Source of the DNA: Anaerolineae bacterium
GTDB lineage: Bacteria; Chloroflexota; Anaerolineae; B4-G1; SLSP01
Length of the DNA stretch: 5,090 nt
NCBI GenBank assembly: GCA_021107605.1
Contig: JAIOSN010000227.1
Coordinates: 1-5,090 of the forward strand
Reading direction: 5' to 3'
Shown here: piece by piece, positions 1 to 5,086 of the stretch
Position numbering within the stretch: the first letter of the stretch is position 1
Layout: each line of letters begins with the position of its first letter
Position numbers and translations under genes: made by a program
The notes under the pieces: generated by a model
Database searches by the model: none
What the model was told of the DNA's origin: nothing
What the model saw: only the letters and a program-made list of their open reading frames with translations

Positions 1-985
1 GCAAGAGCGCAGCGGTGCGCATCTCACCCCACATATCCAGGTCGTTATTGCTCGCTGCGCCATCGGTGCCCAGACCGACCGGCACCCCGGCGGCCAGGAG
101 CGCGGGGACGCGGGCCACACCCGATCCCAGCTTGAGATTGGATTCGGGACAATGAACGACCACCGCGCCACGCTCTGCCAACAGCGCAATCTCGTCATCC
201 CCCAAATGCACCCCGTGAGCCAAGAGAGTGCGCGGACCCAGCAGCTCCAGCTCGTCCAGGAGCTCCACCGGCGTCTTGCCGTAACGCTCTTGGACCAGCG
301 CCACCTCGGCCGCCGTCTCCGCGACGTGAGTCACAAATTGCGTCCCGTATTCAGCCGCCAGATCGCGGCATTGCGCCAATAATTCCGGGGGGACGGTGTA
401 GGTGGAATGCGCCTGCACCGCGAGCGAGATCAGCGGATCGTCGCGGTAACGTTCGAGGTACTCGCGCGCCAGCTGCATCCGATTTGTGGGCGAGATGCCA
501 TCCGGCCCCACAAAATCCAAGAAGGAGGGACCGTTTTGCAACCTGAACCCTACCTCAAGGGCGACCTCCGTAACCACATCTCGATGCCAGTACATATCGG
601 AGACGGTGGTCGTGCCACTGCGCAGCATCTCGGCAAAAGCCAGCTGCGTGCCCACGCGCACATTTTCCGCCGTGGCGTAAGCTAGTTCCAGCACCCAAAT
701 ACGCGCCAGCCACGCTTCCAGGGGCAAATCATCCGCCGCCCCACGAAAGATGGTCATCGGGATATGCGAGTGCGCGTTGACGAGGCCCGGCATCACCACG
801 GCACCGCTCACGTCCAGCGTCTCGACCGGCTCCACCGCCGCCGCCACCTCCGCGCGGGGGCCGACGGCCACAATCTCAGCGCCGCGCACGGCGACGGCCC
901 CCTCCTCGAATTGCCGGCCGGCCTCATCTAAGGTGAGCACCAGGCCGCCCGTGAGCAACCAATCAACTTGAGCACGTCTTGTCAT
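1..985 (-). CDS. mtaD: 5-methylthioadenosine/S-adenosylhomocysteine deaminase, C-terminus beyond window
   Basis: A zinc amidohydrolase that hydrolytically deaminates MTA and/or S-adenosylhomocysteine to the inosine analogues; cytosolic. The frame is open from the ATG at 985 to the left edge (328 codons read; family members are about 430-450 residues, so roughly 100 are missing). Visible motifs are the metal-binding NAHSH (H72, H74), QAHSTYT with substrate-contacting H193, THVAE (metal ligand H220, catalytic E223), HCPESNLKLGSG (278-289), and GTDGAASNNDLDM (306-318, metal/catalytic D308). HCPESNLKLGSG and GTDGAASNN are characteristic of the MtaD branch rather than guanine or cytosine deaminases. 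The start is fixed by a strong Shine-Dalgarno, GAGGAGG, four bases before the ATG. It lies downstream of an intrinsic terminator, so it probably has its own promoter. Together with the phosphorylase at 2389-3165 it forms a two-step MTA-to-hypoxanthine route. MTA versus SAH preference cannot be decided from sequence. Confidence 0.93.
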   Translation of the reverse strand, partial: MTRRAQVDWLLTGGLVLTLDEAGRQFEEGAVAVRGAEIVAVGPRAEVAAAVEPVETLDVSGAVVMPGLVNAHSHIPMTIFRGAADDLPLEAWLARIWVLELAYATAENVRVGTQLAFAEMLRSGTTTVSDMYWHRDVVTEVALEVGFRLQNGPSFLDFVGPDGISPTNRMQLAREYLERYRDDPLISLAVQAHSTYTVPPELLAQCRDLAAEYGTQFVTHVAETAAEVALVQERYGKTPVELLDELELLGPRTLLAHGVHLGDDEIALLAERGAVVVHCPESNLKLGSGVARVPALLAAGVPVGLGTDGAASNNDLDMWGEMRTAALL

Positions 986-999
986 TATTCCTCCTCTAA

Positions 1000-1049
1000 A
1001 AATAGCAAATAGCAAATCGGCAAATCTGCTCAATCTGCTCAATCTGCTG
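1000..1049. repeat. short tandem repeats in the mtaD leader (7-bp and 9-bp units)
   Basis: Two adjacent micro-arrays. AAATAGC occurs twice (1000-1013), followed by degenerate copies AAATCGGC and AAATCTGCT. AATCTGCTC is then repeated at 1023-1031 and 1032-1040, with a last copy AATCTGCTG at 1041-1049. The array ends a few bases upstream of the mtaD Shine-Dalgarno (990-996), so it would be transcribed as 5' untranslated RNA. It may be slippage-prone. No function is assigned. Confidence 0.75.
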
Positions 1050-1112
1050 ATTAATTTTCATTATCGTTGGTGTGGCGTCCCATATAGGGACTCCCTTCAA
1101 TAATAATGAAAG

Positions 1113-1138
1113 GAGCGGGCCAGTTACCCGACCCGCCC
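1113..1138 (-). terminator. intrinsic terminator-like hairpin downstream of the S-component gene
   Basis: On the minus strand, GCGGGTC (1136-1130) pairs with GGCCCGC (1121-1115) around an 8-nt loop (GGGTAACT). One G-U pair lies inside the stem, and two further pairs (one G-U) extend it to 9 bp. It is followed by the T-rich stretch TCCTTTCATTATT. This is the layout of a Rho-independent terminator reading leftward, about 225 bp after the S-component stop codon. It would separate that transcript from mtaD. The T-tract is interrupted, so efficiency is uncertain. Confidence 0.6.
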
Positions 1139-1215
1139 TGTCAAACTAAAACAACTGCAAACTAGTGCAGATAAAATCGAGGCTCTTTGGGAATTCGCGT
1201 GGTCGAGTTAAAATT

Positions 1216-1265
1216 AACCACGGATTAGTACGGAAAAAAGTAAAAAAATCAGTGTAATCTGTGAT
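1216..1265. repeat. dispersed intergenic repeat phrase (accacggatta... atcagtgtaatctgtg type)
   Basis: The block holds AACCACGGATTAGTACGG (1216-1233), an A-rich stretch, then ATCAGTGTAATCTGTGAT (1248-1265). From general knowledge, similar 'accacggattaacacggat / aatcagtgtaatctgtg' phrases recur in spacers of Chloroflexota and several other phyla. Only one copy is present here, so its repeat status rests on recollection rather than on this window. Confidence 0.4.
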
Positions 1266-1278
1266 GAAAATTCACGTC

Positions 1279-1296
1279 GTGTGGTACTTACCACAC
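1279..1296. repeat. perfect 8+8 bp palindrome
   Basis: GTGTGGTA-CT-TACCACAC is a perfect inverted repeat with a 2-bp centre. As RNA it would give a 7-bp stem with a 4-nt loop. It lies 66-83 bp beyond the S-component stop and far upstream of mtaD. It could be a dimeric-regulator operator, a weak transcript-end hairpin or a repeat fragment. No T-run follows immediately, so it is not called a terminator. Confidence 0.6.
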
Positions 1297-1323
1297 CCAG
1301 TCCCAGAGACCCAAAATCGAAAA

Positions 1324-1353
1324 ATCAGCGTTTATCAGCGTTCATCTACGTCC
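1324..1353. repeat. 3 x 10-bp tandem array next to the S-component stop
   Basis: Three contiguous 10-bp units are seen: ATCAGCGTTT, ATCAGCGTTC and the more diverged ATCTACGTCC. They start just beyond the S-component stop codon. Similar 'atcagcgttcatcagcgtcc' phrases are recalled from spacers of many environmental bacteria. Function is unknown. Confidence 0.65.
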
Positions 1354-1361
1354 CAAAAAAT

Positions 1362-2201
1362 CTAAAACTCTTCAATCTCTTCCACAAACAGTTCTTTGCC
1401 GGAGAGCATGAAACTGGCAGCCACAATCAAGAGGAGGAAGGGTAACACGCCCAACCAAACCCCAACTTTGGCTGCCTCGCCTGCGCCAAACTGGAAGAGT
1501 TCCTGGCCATAGAGACCGGTGGAAATGCCCAACCCGATAATCAGACCACCCAACGAGCCGACGATCATCAGGATCGCGCCAATCTCTTTGGCGAAGCCGT
1601 CAGCGACATCATCCACATCCATGATATCGGTCCAGAGCAAGCCCCAGCGCTTGATGCGCGGGTAGAGCAAGAGGAGCAGCGGCGGGCCGAGAATCAGTTC
1701 AGCGGCGAAGTTGTTCAAGGTGATGATGATGCCCAACGCAGCAAAGGGAACCATGCCCATCAGATCAAGATACCAGGCGATGACAACGCCACATGCGGTG
1801 GCGGCCACAAACGCAATAATGACGTAAGCCGCGAACTTGCGCCAGGTATTGGTGTTCGGAGATAGATCGTCTTTCGGCACCAGATTGAGCGTGCCCCACA
1901 TCTTGTAAGGGATGAAGCCCAGGAAGAAGTTCCCGAAGAAGCCGAAGATACTGCCCCAACCTAGCGTGCCGCCGAAGAGATCGCCAATAGTATTACCGAT
2001 GGCCGCTCCCCAAGCGCCGGCCGGCCCAAAGAGCAGACCAAAGAGAATGGGGAAGACATTCGCCGGTCGCACTTCAGTAATGCCGGGGATAAGCGGAATG
2101 CCACCTTTGAAGACAATGAGGAGTGCGGCGTAGATGGCTGCAGAGAGGGAAACCAAAATAATCATCTGAGTATATTTCCACATCGTGCCAACTTCTTTCA
2201 T
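1362..2201 (-). CDS. ECF transporter S component (substrate-binding membrane subunit), substrate unassigned
   Basis: A 279-residue hydrophobic protein resembling the substrate-capture subunit of energy-coupling factor importers. TM1 is about residues 12-31. The loop GGIPLIPGITEVRPANVFP (33-51) leads into FGLLFGPAGAWGAAIGNTIGD (54-74), a pattern typical of S components in which the conserved Arg-Pro lies near the substrate pocket. More helices follow at about 82-98, 122-145, 150-180, 207-228 and 246-268. Classical S subunits have six helices and about 170-200 residues, so the last two helices (after the acidic loop TDIMDVDDVADG, 191-202) look like an extension. The ATG at 2201 is supported by GGAGGTT six bases upstream; the internal Met7 has no such site. 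The EcfT and EcfA genes lie upstream, separated by a phosphorylase gene. QueT-like and other S families are possible, and I cannot choose between them. Confidence 0.82.
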   Translation of the reverse strand: MKEVGTMWKYTQMIILVSLSAAIYAALLIVFKGGIPLIPGITEVRPANVFPILFGLLFGPAGAWGAAIGNTIGDLFGGTLGWGSIFGFFGNFFLGFIPYKMWGTLNLVPKDDLSPNTNTWRKFAAYVIIAFVAATACGVVIAWYLDLMGMVPFAALGIIITLNNFAAELILGPPLLLLLYPRIKRWGLLWTDIMDVDDVADGFAKEIGAILMIVGSLGGLIIGLGISTGLYGQELFQFGAGEAAKVGVWLGVLPFLLLIVAASFMLSGKELFVEEIEEF

Positions 2202-2207
2202 CGCAAT

Positions 2208-2214
2208 AACCTCC
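2208..2214 (-). promoter_or_regulatory. ribosome binding site of the S-component gene
   Basis: GGAGGTT lies six bases before the ATG at 2201. It decides the start in favour of this ATG over the in-frame ATG seven codons in. Confidence 0.8.
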
Positions 2215-2269
2215 GTTAAAAATTAGATAATTAGTCACTGTTTAAAACCAATTGCTATCACATTTTTTC

Positions 2270-2279
2270 GAGGTACCTC
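2270..2279. repeat. 10-bp perfect palindrome GAGGTACCTC
   Basis: A self-complementary GAGGTACCTC lies 69 bp upstream of the S-component start, between the larger hairpin at 2311-2352 and the ribosome binding site. It could be an operator half-site pair. It overlaps a GGAGGT sequence that would otherwise look like a ribosome binding site, but no reading frame follows it. Function unknown. Confidence 0.45.
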
Positions 2280-2310
2280 CTTTTACAAATGTCAGATTGC
2301 AAATGTATTC

Positions 2311-2352
2311 GCGACTTTTCACGGCTCTGAGCTGTCTGGCAAGAGCAGTCGC
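2311..2352 (-). other. bulged hairpin in the leader of the S-component gene
   Basis: On the minus strand, GCGACT (2352-2347) pairs with AGTCGC (2316-2311), and GCTCT (2346-2342) pairs with AGAGC (2328-2324). The two helices abut on the 5' side, giving an 11-bp stacked stem with a 7-nt bulge (CGTGAAA) on the 3' side and a 13-nt loop (TGCCAGACAGCTC). It lies 37 bp past the phosphorylase stop and 110 bp before the S-component ATG. No T-run follows, so it is not a standard terminator. It may be a processing or stability hairpin, a cis-regulatory RNA or chance. I do not recognise a known riboswitch class. Confidence 0.45.
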
Positions 2353-2388
2353 CTTTCATCTTTTGACTTTCAACCTTTAACCTGCAAC

Positions 2389-3165
2389 TCACTCCGCCGG
2401 TGGGTGGATAACGTGGGCGGACATCTCACAGTTACATTTTACTGGTAACGGGGATTGATGCAACACGGCGCTGAAGAGCGCCAGTAATGCTCTCTCGGTA
2501 GCCTCCAGACCCCGCACGATCCTCAGTTTCTCCTCCAGGCCGGCCCCCCAGTTGATGGAGAGGGCCACCGCCGCGTAATGCAAACCCAGCTCACGCGCCA
2601 ACGACGCTTCGGGCGCGCCCGTCATGCCGACAACATCGCCGCCCAGCTGCGCGTACATCCGCACCTCCGCCGCCGTCTCGAAGCGTGGGCCATCGGTGCA
2701 GACGTAAGTGCCCACTGGCGCCAATTCGACGTCATATTCCGACGCCAGGGACAGCAGCTGCGCGCGCAACGCGGGACAGTAGGGATTGGTCATCTCGGTA
2801 TGGACCAGCCCGGAAGCGCCGCCGTCGAAGAAAGTCCCCACGCGGCCCTGCGTAAAATCAATGAACTGATCCAGCGTCACCAACGCGCCGGGCGGTATCC
2901 CTCTGTGTAGCGAGCCGACGGCGAAGGTAGCCAGCACGCGCTCCACGCCCAATTGCGCCAACGCCTTGAGGTTAGCGCGGTAGTTGATGCGATGCGGCGG
3001 GATACGATGTTCCGGCCCGTGGCGCGGTAGGAAGATCAACCCTTCCAGCGCGCCTTGCCCCCGATAGAGCGGCACTGCGCCATAAGGCGTCTCCACCACT
3101 TCCTGCAATAATTCCGCTCCCAATTGCCGGTCGAAGCCGGTACCGCCGATGATTGCACCGTACAT
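2389..3165 (-). CDS. mtnP: S-methyl-5'-thioinosine phosphorylase-like MTAP/PNP family enzyme
   Basis: A 258-residue phosphorylase of the trimeric PNP/MTAP family. It would cleave a 5'-methylthionucleoside with phosphate into free base and 5-methylthioribose-1-phosphate in the cytosol. Visible are the phosphate-binding GGTGF (7-11), RHGPEHRIPPHRINYRANLKAL (48-69), GTYVCTDGPRFETAAE (152-167) and GDVVGMTGAPEASLARE (176-192). MTA-specific enzymes carry a DYD-type motif for the adenine amino group at the base site; here it is N205-W206-G207 (LSINWGAG). Asn is the 6-oxopurine-type residue, as recalled for Pseudomonas methylthioinosine phosphorylase (VNPAAG), so MTI is the predicted substrate. The mtnP symbol is family-level only. 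The C-terminus carries a Cys-x-Cys (C244, C246). The ATG at 3165 follows GGAGGT by five bases. It lies between ecfT and the S-component gene and pairs logically with the deaminase at 1-985. Confidence 0.88.
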   Translation of the reverse strand: MYGAIIGGTGFDRQLGAELLQEVVETPYGAVPLYRGQGALEGLIFLPRHGPEHRIPPHRINYRANLKALAQLGVERVLATFAVGSLHRGIPPGALVTLDQFIDFTQGRVGTFFDGGASGLVHTEMTNPYCPALRAQLLSLASEYDVELAPVGTYVCTDGPRFETAAEVRMYAQLGGDVVGMTGAPEASLARELGLHYAAVALSINWGAGLEEKLRIVRGLEATERALLALFSAVLHQSPLPVKCNCEMSAHVIHPPAE

Positions 3166-3204
3166 CTCTCACCTCCATTTTGAAAAAAGATTGACTGACC
3201 GCAA

Positions 3205-3251
3205 AGACCTCCGAGGTTTACGAGATGGTACCGTCAAAACCTCGGAGGTCT
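3205..3251. repeat. perfect 15-bp inverted repeat with 17-bp loop
   Basis: AGACCTCCGAGGTTT (3205-3219) and its exact reverse complement (3237-3251) flank a 17-bp loop. Each arm is itself nearly palindromic (ACCTC-c-GAGGT), so the element can fold as one long hairpin or two small ones. It sits 40-86 bp upstream of the phosphorylase start, between ecfT and that gene. There is no adjacent T-run on the minus strand. Similar 'agacctccgaggttt' arms are recalled as dispersed repeats in Chloroflexota and cyanobacterial spacers. It may be a mobile palindromic repeat, a transcript-end hairpin or an attenuator. Confidence 0.7.
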
Positions 3252-3276
3252 GAACACTTACAAATTAAGTTCTAAA

Positions 3277-3366
3277 ATCTTCGCGCCTTCGTGGAAAATT
3301 TTTCAGTAGAGCCAACTCCGCGCTAAGTAAAATCTTTCTCAGTGCCCTCCGTGCCGCTGTGGTGAA
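3277..3366. repeat. dispersed intergenic repeat phrases in the ecfT-phosphorylase spacer
   Basis: Two stretches resemble low-complexity phrases common in bacterial spacers: ATCTTCGCGCCTTCGTGG (3277-3294) and CAGTGCCCTCCGTGCCGC followed by TGTGGTGAA (3340-3366). The rest of the 231-bp spacer shows no reading frame worth calling. Classification rests on recollection, as only single copies occur here. Confidence 0.35.
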
Positions 3367-3396
3367 TTTGAAATGCTTTGACAGAAGCCTTCAGTC

Positions 3397-4179
3397 TCAG
3401 AAACGAATCAAGCCGTCAATCATCCCATACCCGGCGAATTTGAAGTACGTTGTGACCGCGAAAAGCACTGCCAACACCGCCATAACTATGTAGTCCAGCC
3501 GCTCGAACTTTGGTTCCAAGTAGAAGGTACGCTCCTCGCGGGCGCCGAAGCCTTTGGCCTCCAGCGCCATGGCGAAGGTGTTGGTGCTGCGAATAGTTGA
3601 GATGAAGACTGGAATGAGCAACGGGATATATTTGCGAATCCGCTCAATGACATTGCCGCCGTCCAAATCCAGGCCGCGACTGCGTTGCGCTTGCGCAATG
3701 GTCTGCGTGCTGCTGGCGATCGTCGGCACCAGACGCAACGAGGTAGAGATAGCGAAACCCACCCGGTAGGGCAGCCCCAACTTGATCATCCCGATCACCA
3801 ATTCCTCGTTGCGGGTCGTGCTCAGCAGATTCATCCCAGCGGTGATCAGTGAGAGCATCACTAACGTGCGCGCGATGCTATATTTCACCGCCTCGACCTC
3901 AAAAATCCAGAAGAGTGGCGTATCGCCACCGGAGAAGAGCGTCCACATCACCAAACTGGAGATGGTCATCACGGTAAAGATGTAGCGGAGGCGCTTCAAG
4001 TTGCTCAACGTGTGCGAAAGCCAACCCCAGCACAAAATCAACGCGCTCAGAGGCAAGACCCAGAGCGGATTGTAGAAGTAGAGTATCAAGACAAATGAGG
4101 TGAGGAGCACAAAAATCTTAGTGCGGGGGTCCAACCGGTGAACAAACGTATCCAAATCCAGATAGATTTCAGCATCCAT
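3397..4179 (-). CDS. ecfT: ECF transporter transmembrane coupling protein EcfT
   Basis: A 260-residue CbiQ/EcfT-family integral membrane protein that links the ATPases to the S subunit and transmits ATP-driven motion. It begins with the typical HRLDPRTKI (14-22). Helices follow at about 22-38, 40-56, 66-82 and 103-121, with a final helix near 229-245. The long cytoplasmic coupling region contains the two family 'ARG' motifs in variant form: QRSRGLDLDGG (165-175) and ALEAKGFGA (205-213), which dock onto the ATPase dimer. The frame continues upstream to an ATG at 4308, but that would overlap the ATPase gene by 140 bp and add 43 basic, non-family residues. The ATG at 4179 has AGGAGGG four bases upstream and gives the normal family length. 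It overlaps the ATPase stop by 11 bp, implying translational coupling and a shared transcript. Confidence 0.92.
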   Translation of the reverse strand: MDAEIYLDLDTFVHRLDPRTKIFVLLTSFVLILYFYNPLWVLPLSALILCWGWLSHTLSNLKRLRYIFTVMTISSLVMWTLFSGGDTPLFWIFEVEAVKYSIARTLVMLSLITAGMNLLSTTRNEELVIGMIKLGLPYRVGFAISTSLRLVPTIASSTQTIAQAQRSRGLDLDGGNVIERIRKYIPLLIPVFISTIRSTNTFAMALEAKGFGAREERTFYLEPKFERLDYIVMAVLAVLFAVTTYFKFAGYGMIDGLIRF

Positions 4180-5086
4180 CACTCCCTCCTGCCGCGCCTG
4201 CCGTACAATATACAAGTTCCTCCAGAGAGAGCAACGTCTTGCCCAGTCGATTGGCGAAACTGACATCTTGCGGCGGACGCAAGTAAGCCTCCCGCAACTC
4301 CTCCTCATGCGCGAAGACCTCGCGCGTGGTACCCTCTAAGAGAACTTGCCCCTCCTTCATCACATAGACCCGGTGCGCGTACTCCGCCACCACCCACATG
4401 TGATGGGTCACAAAGATGATAGTGCTACCGCGCTCATTAAGCCCTCGCACCAGCTCCATCATGCTGCGCTGCTCCAAGTGATCCAGTCCCGTGGTCGGCT
4501 CGTCCAAAATCAGCCCATCTGGCTTGATCGCCAGCACCGAGGCCACCGCGACACGCTGGCGCCCGCTCTTCGTCATGCTAAAGGGGTCTTCTTCTTCCGT
4601 GCCGGCCAGCCCTACCGCCTCCAGAGCCTCAGTTACCCGTGCCTTGATCATCTCCGCGTCCAGCTCCCGCAAACGGAGACTGTAAGAGACCTCATCAAAA
4701 ACCGTCTCGGAGAAAATTTGATGGTCGGGATTTTGGAAGACGTAGCCCACCTTCTTCCCCAACTGGAAAACGCCCTGCTCCACTGTCGGCTTCCCCGCCA
4801 CCTCCATCTCACCACCGGTCGGCATCAACAGCCCGTTGAAATGTTTGACCAGCGTGGTCTTGCCGCTACCGTTCTGTCCCACGATAGCCACTATCTCGCC
4901 CTGGGAGCTTTCCAGCTCAACTCCCTTAAGCGCGCGCACGCCACTGGGGTAAGTGTACTCCAGACCCCGGCTGCGGATGAGAACAGGGCCGCGCTCTGCG
5001 CAACGCCCCGCATCTCTAGCCGCCAGCTCCGCGTAACGCTCGATGGAAATACTCCAACCTCGCCCCTGGCAGCCACGCCAGCCCGC
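4169..5086 (-). CDS. ecfA: ECF transporter ATPase (EcfA), probably second half of a fused, frameshifted double ATPase
   Basis: An ABC ATPase that powers the ECF importer. Numbered from the first in-frame start (GTG at 4939), it shows Walker A GQNGSGKTT (21-29), Q-loop Q69 in YVFQNPDHQIFSETVFDEV, the EcfA-typical hallmark, Walker B LILDEP with E147, D-loop TTGLD, switch H179, and the C-terminal RPPQDV arm (221-226). The ABC signature is degenerate: MTKSGRQRVAVA replaces LSGGQ. The GTG start cannot be right, because the open frame upstream encodes the missing first strand and A-loop aromatic (LEYTYPSGV just before it). No ATG, GTG or TTG occurs from there to an in-frame TAA at 5087-5089. The preceding sequence SIERYAELAARDAG resembles an inter-domain linker, so this is probably the C-terminal ATPase of a fusion whose frame is shifted near 5047-5049. 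It overlaps ecfT by 11 bp. Confidence 0.87.
   Translation of the reverse strand, partial: AGWRGCQGRGWSISIERYAELAARDAGRCAERGPVLIRSRGLEYTYPSGVRALKGVELESSQGEIVAIVGQNGSGKTTLVKHFNGLLMPTGGEMEVAGKPTVEQGVFQLGKKVGYVFQNPDHQIFSETVFDEVSYSLRLRELDAEMIKARVTEALEAVGLAGTEEEDPFSMTKSGRQRVAVASVLAIKPDGLILDEPTTGLDHLEQRSMMELVRGLNERGSTIIFVTHHMWVVAEYAHRVYVMKEGQVLLEGTTREVFAHEEELREAYLRPPQDVSFANRLGKTLLSLEELVYCTAGAAGGSDGC
4184..4190 (-). promoter_or_regulatory. ribosome binding site fixing the ecfT start
   Basis: AGGAGGG lies inside the last codons of the ATPase gene, four bases before the ATG at 4179. It supports this internal start over the longer frame beginning at 4308. Confidence 0.8.

Larger units (their letters stand above)
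986..1361. other. 376-bp non-coding spacer between S-component gene and mtaD
   Basis: No convincing gene is seen on either strand. Reading right to left after the S-component stop, it contains a 3x10-bp tandem array (1324-1353), a perfect short palindrome (1279-1296), a repeat-phrase block (1216-1265), an intrinsic terminator hairpin (1113-1138), and two short tandem arrays (1000-1049) that form the mtaD 5' leader. It is AT-rich compared with the flanking genes. No promoter hexamer pair stood out convincingly, although mtaD must be transcribed from within it if the terminator is efficient. Confidence 0.8.

Noticed and set aside
152..971. Several plus-strand frames opposite the deaminase (64-92 codons)
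   Set aside because: The minus strand is continuously open with clear MtaD motifs. The plus-strand translations are low-complexity Arg/His or Thr/Ser/Ala-rich shadows.
1112..1145. TTGACA-like hexamer on the minus strand as a -35 box for mtaD
   Set aside because: No acceptable -10 hexamer lies 16-18 bp downstream; that position is inside the GC-rich terminator stem.
1000..1353. CRISPR array
   Set aside because: The repeat units are only 7-10 bp, directly tandem and without spacers. They are micro-tandem arrays.
2254..2280. GGAGGT followed by ATG (with immediate TGA) in the S-component leader
   Set aside because: The ATG is followed directly by a stop codon. A start-stop element is possible, but nothing else supports it, and the GGAGGT belongs to a palindrome.
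2202..2388. preQ1, purine or SAM/SAH riboswitch ahead of the S-component gene
   Set aside because: I could not match the conserved core of any of these classes. Only an unassigned bulged hairpin is supported.
2578..2910. 110-codon plus-strand reading frame opposite the phosphorylase
   Set aside because: It is antisense to a well-supported gene, its translation is Arg/His/Gln-rich with no recognisable motif, and it is the kind of shadow expected from GC-rich codons.
4180..4308. 43-residue N-terminal extension of EcfT starting at 4308
   Set aside because: It lies inside the ATPase coding sequence, has no family resemblance, and the ATG at 4179 has a good ribosome binding site and gives the usual EcfT length.
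4891..5076. 61-codon minus-strand frame starting with GTG at 5076
   Set aside because: It overlaps the ATPase A-loop and Walker A upstream region in another frame, and its translation has no EcfA-like features.
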